From Bacillota bacterium (lineage in GTDB: Bacteria; Bacillota; Clostridia; Christensenellales; UMGS416): 12,438 nucleotides of DNA. A program made the translations under genes and the position numbers. Under the pieces are notes generated by a model that was not told where the DNA came from, did no database searches, and saw only the letters and a program-made list of their open reading frames with translations. Location: contig JAEYYW010000133.1 of NCBI GenBank assembly GCA_023428265.1, positions 1-12,438 of the forward strand, written 5' to 3'. The stretch's first letter is position 1; each line of letters starts with the position of its first letter. Shown piece by piece: positions 12,372 to 12,438 of the stretch.

Positions 12372-12403
12372 TGGGCCGGTACTGAGCCCGGCCCGTACAT
12401 TGA
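12372..12403 (+). repeat. 32-bp direct repeat C, copy 2
   Basis: Identical to 12118-12149. It follows repeat B copy 2 after CTGCCCGCAGGCAGAGAC. Confidence 0.85.
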
Positions 12404-12438
12404 GAGGAAGCACTCTGTTGTATTGCGTAATACAAGCC

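Larger units (their letters stand above)
11862..12438. other. gene-free repeat cluster at right edge
   Basis: No gene found. The region is a string of GC-rich hairpin repeats listed separately (11941-12033, 12062-12094, 12118-12149, 12191-12253, 12276-12358, 12372-12403). No promoter for the phosphatase gene could be picked out with confidence. Confidence 0.75.

Overview
The window looks like the replication-origin region of a fairly GC-rich member of the Bacillota, probably class Clostridia. The evidence is a clostridial-type DnaA, a cluster of TTATCCACA DnaA boxes, and many small GC-rich hairpin repeats between genes. A genus cannot be given from sequence alone.

Layout. oriC with DnaA boxes lies at about 7.9-8.2 kb. 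To its left, everything is transcribed leftward (minus strand): dnaA, then a run of small accessory genes (esterase, unknown protein, pyridoxamine-phosphate-oxidase-like flavoprotein, SAM methyltransferase, double VOC protein, GNAT acetyltransferase, unknown protein, and a QueG-like iron-sulfur protein cut by the window edge). To its right, a plus-strand operon encodes a zinc-site membrane protein, a lipoprotein and a GNAT acetyltransferase, followed by an alpha/beta hydrolase with its own promoter. Both arms run away from oriC. The exception is a histidine phosphatase at 11.3-11.9 kb, which points back toward oriC. The right end (11.9-12.4 kb) has no gene and is packed with hairpin repeats.

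The unusual part is 2.6-6.5 kb. Between the accessory genes lie degenerate copies of the 3' end of dnaA, on the same strand as dnaA. Three of them (near 2.70, 3.68 and 5.47 kb) are followed by a copy of the dnaA terminator hairpin and then by a promoter of the form TTGNNN-17/18-TATAAT that drives the next gene. The unit is therefore gene, dnaA tail, terminator, promoter, next gene: a cassette-like array downstream of dnaA. The best-preserved tail differs from the resident dnaA mainly by synonymous changes in its last codons, which suggests that it came from another functional dnaA allele. No recombinase is encoded in the window, so the mechanism is open. dnaN, normally next to dnaA in this phylum, is not in the window.

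A second notable signal is a composite intergenic repeat present at about 4.36-4.61 kb and 12.19-12.40 kb. Its scaffold is conserved, but its internal hairpin stems differ in sequence while still pairing.
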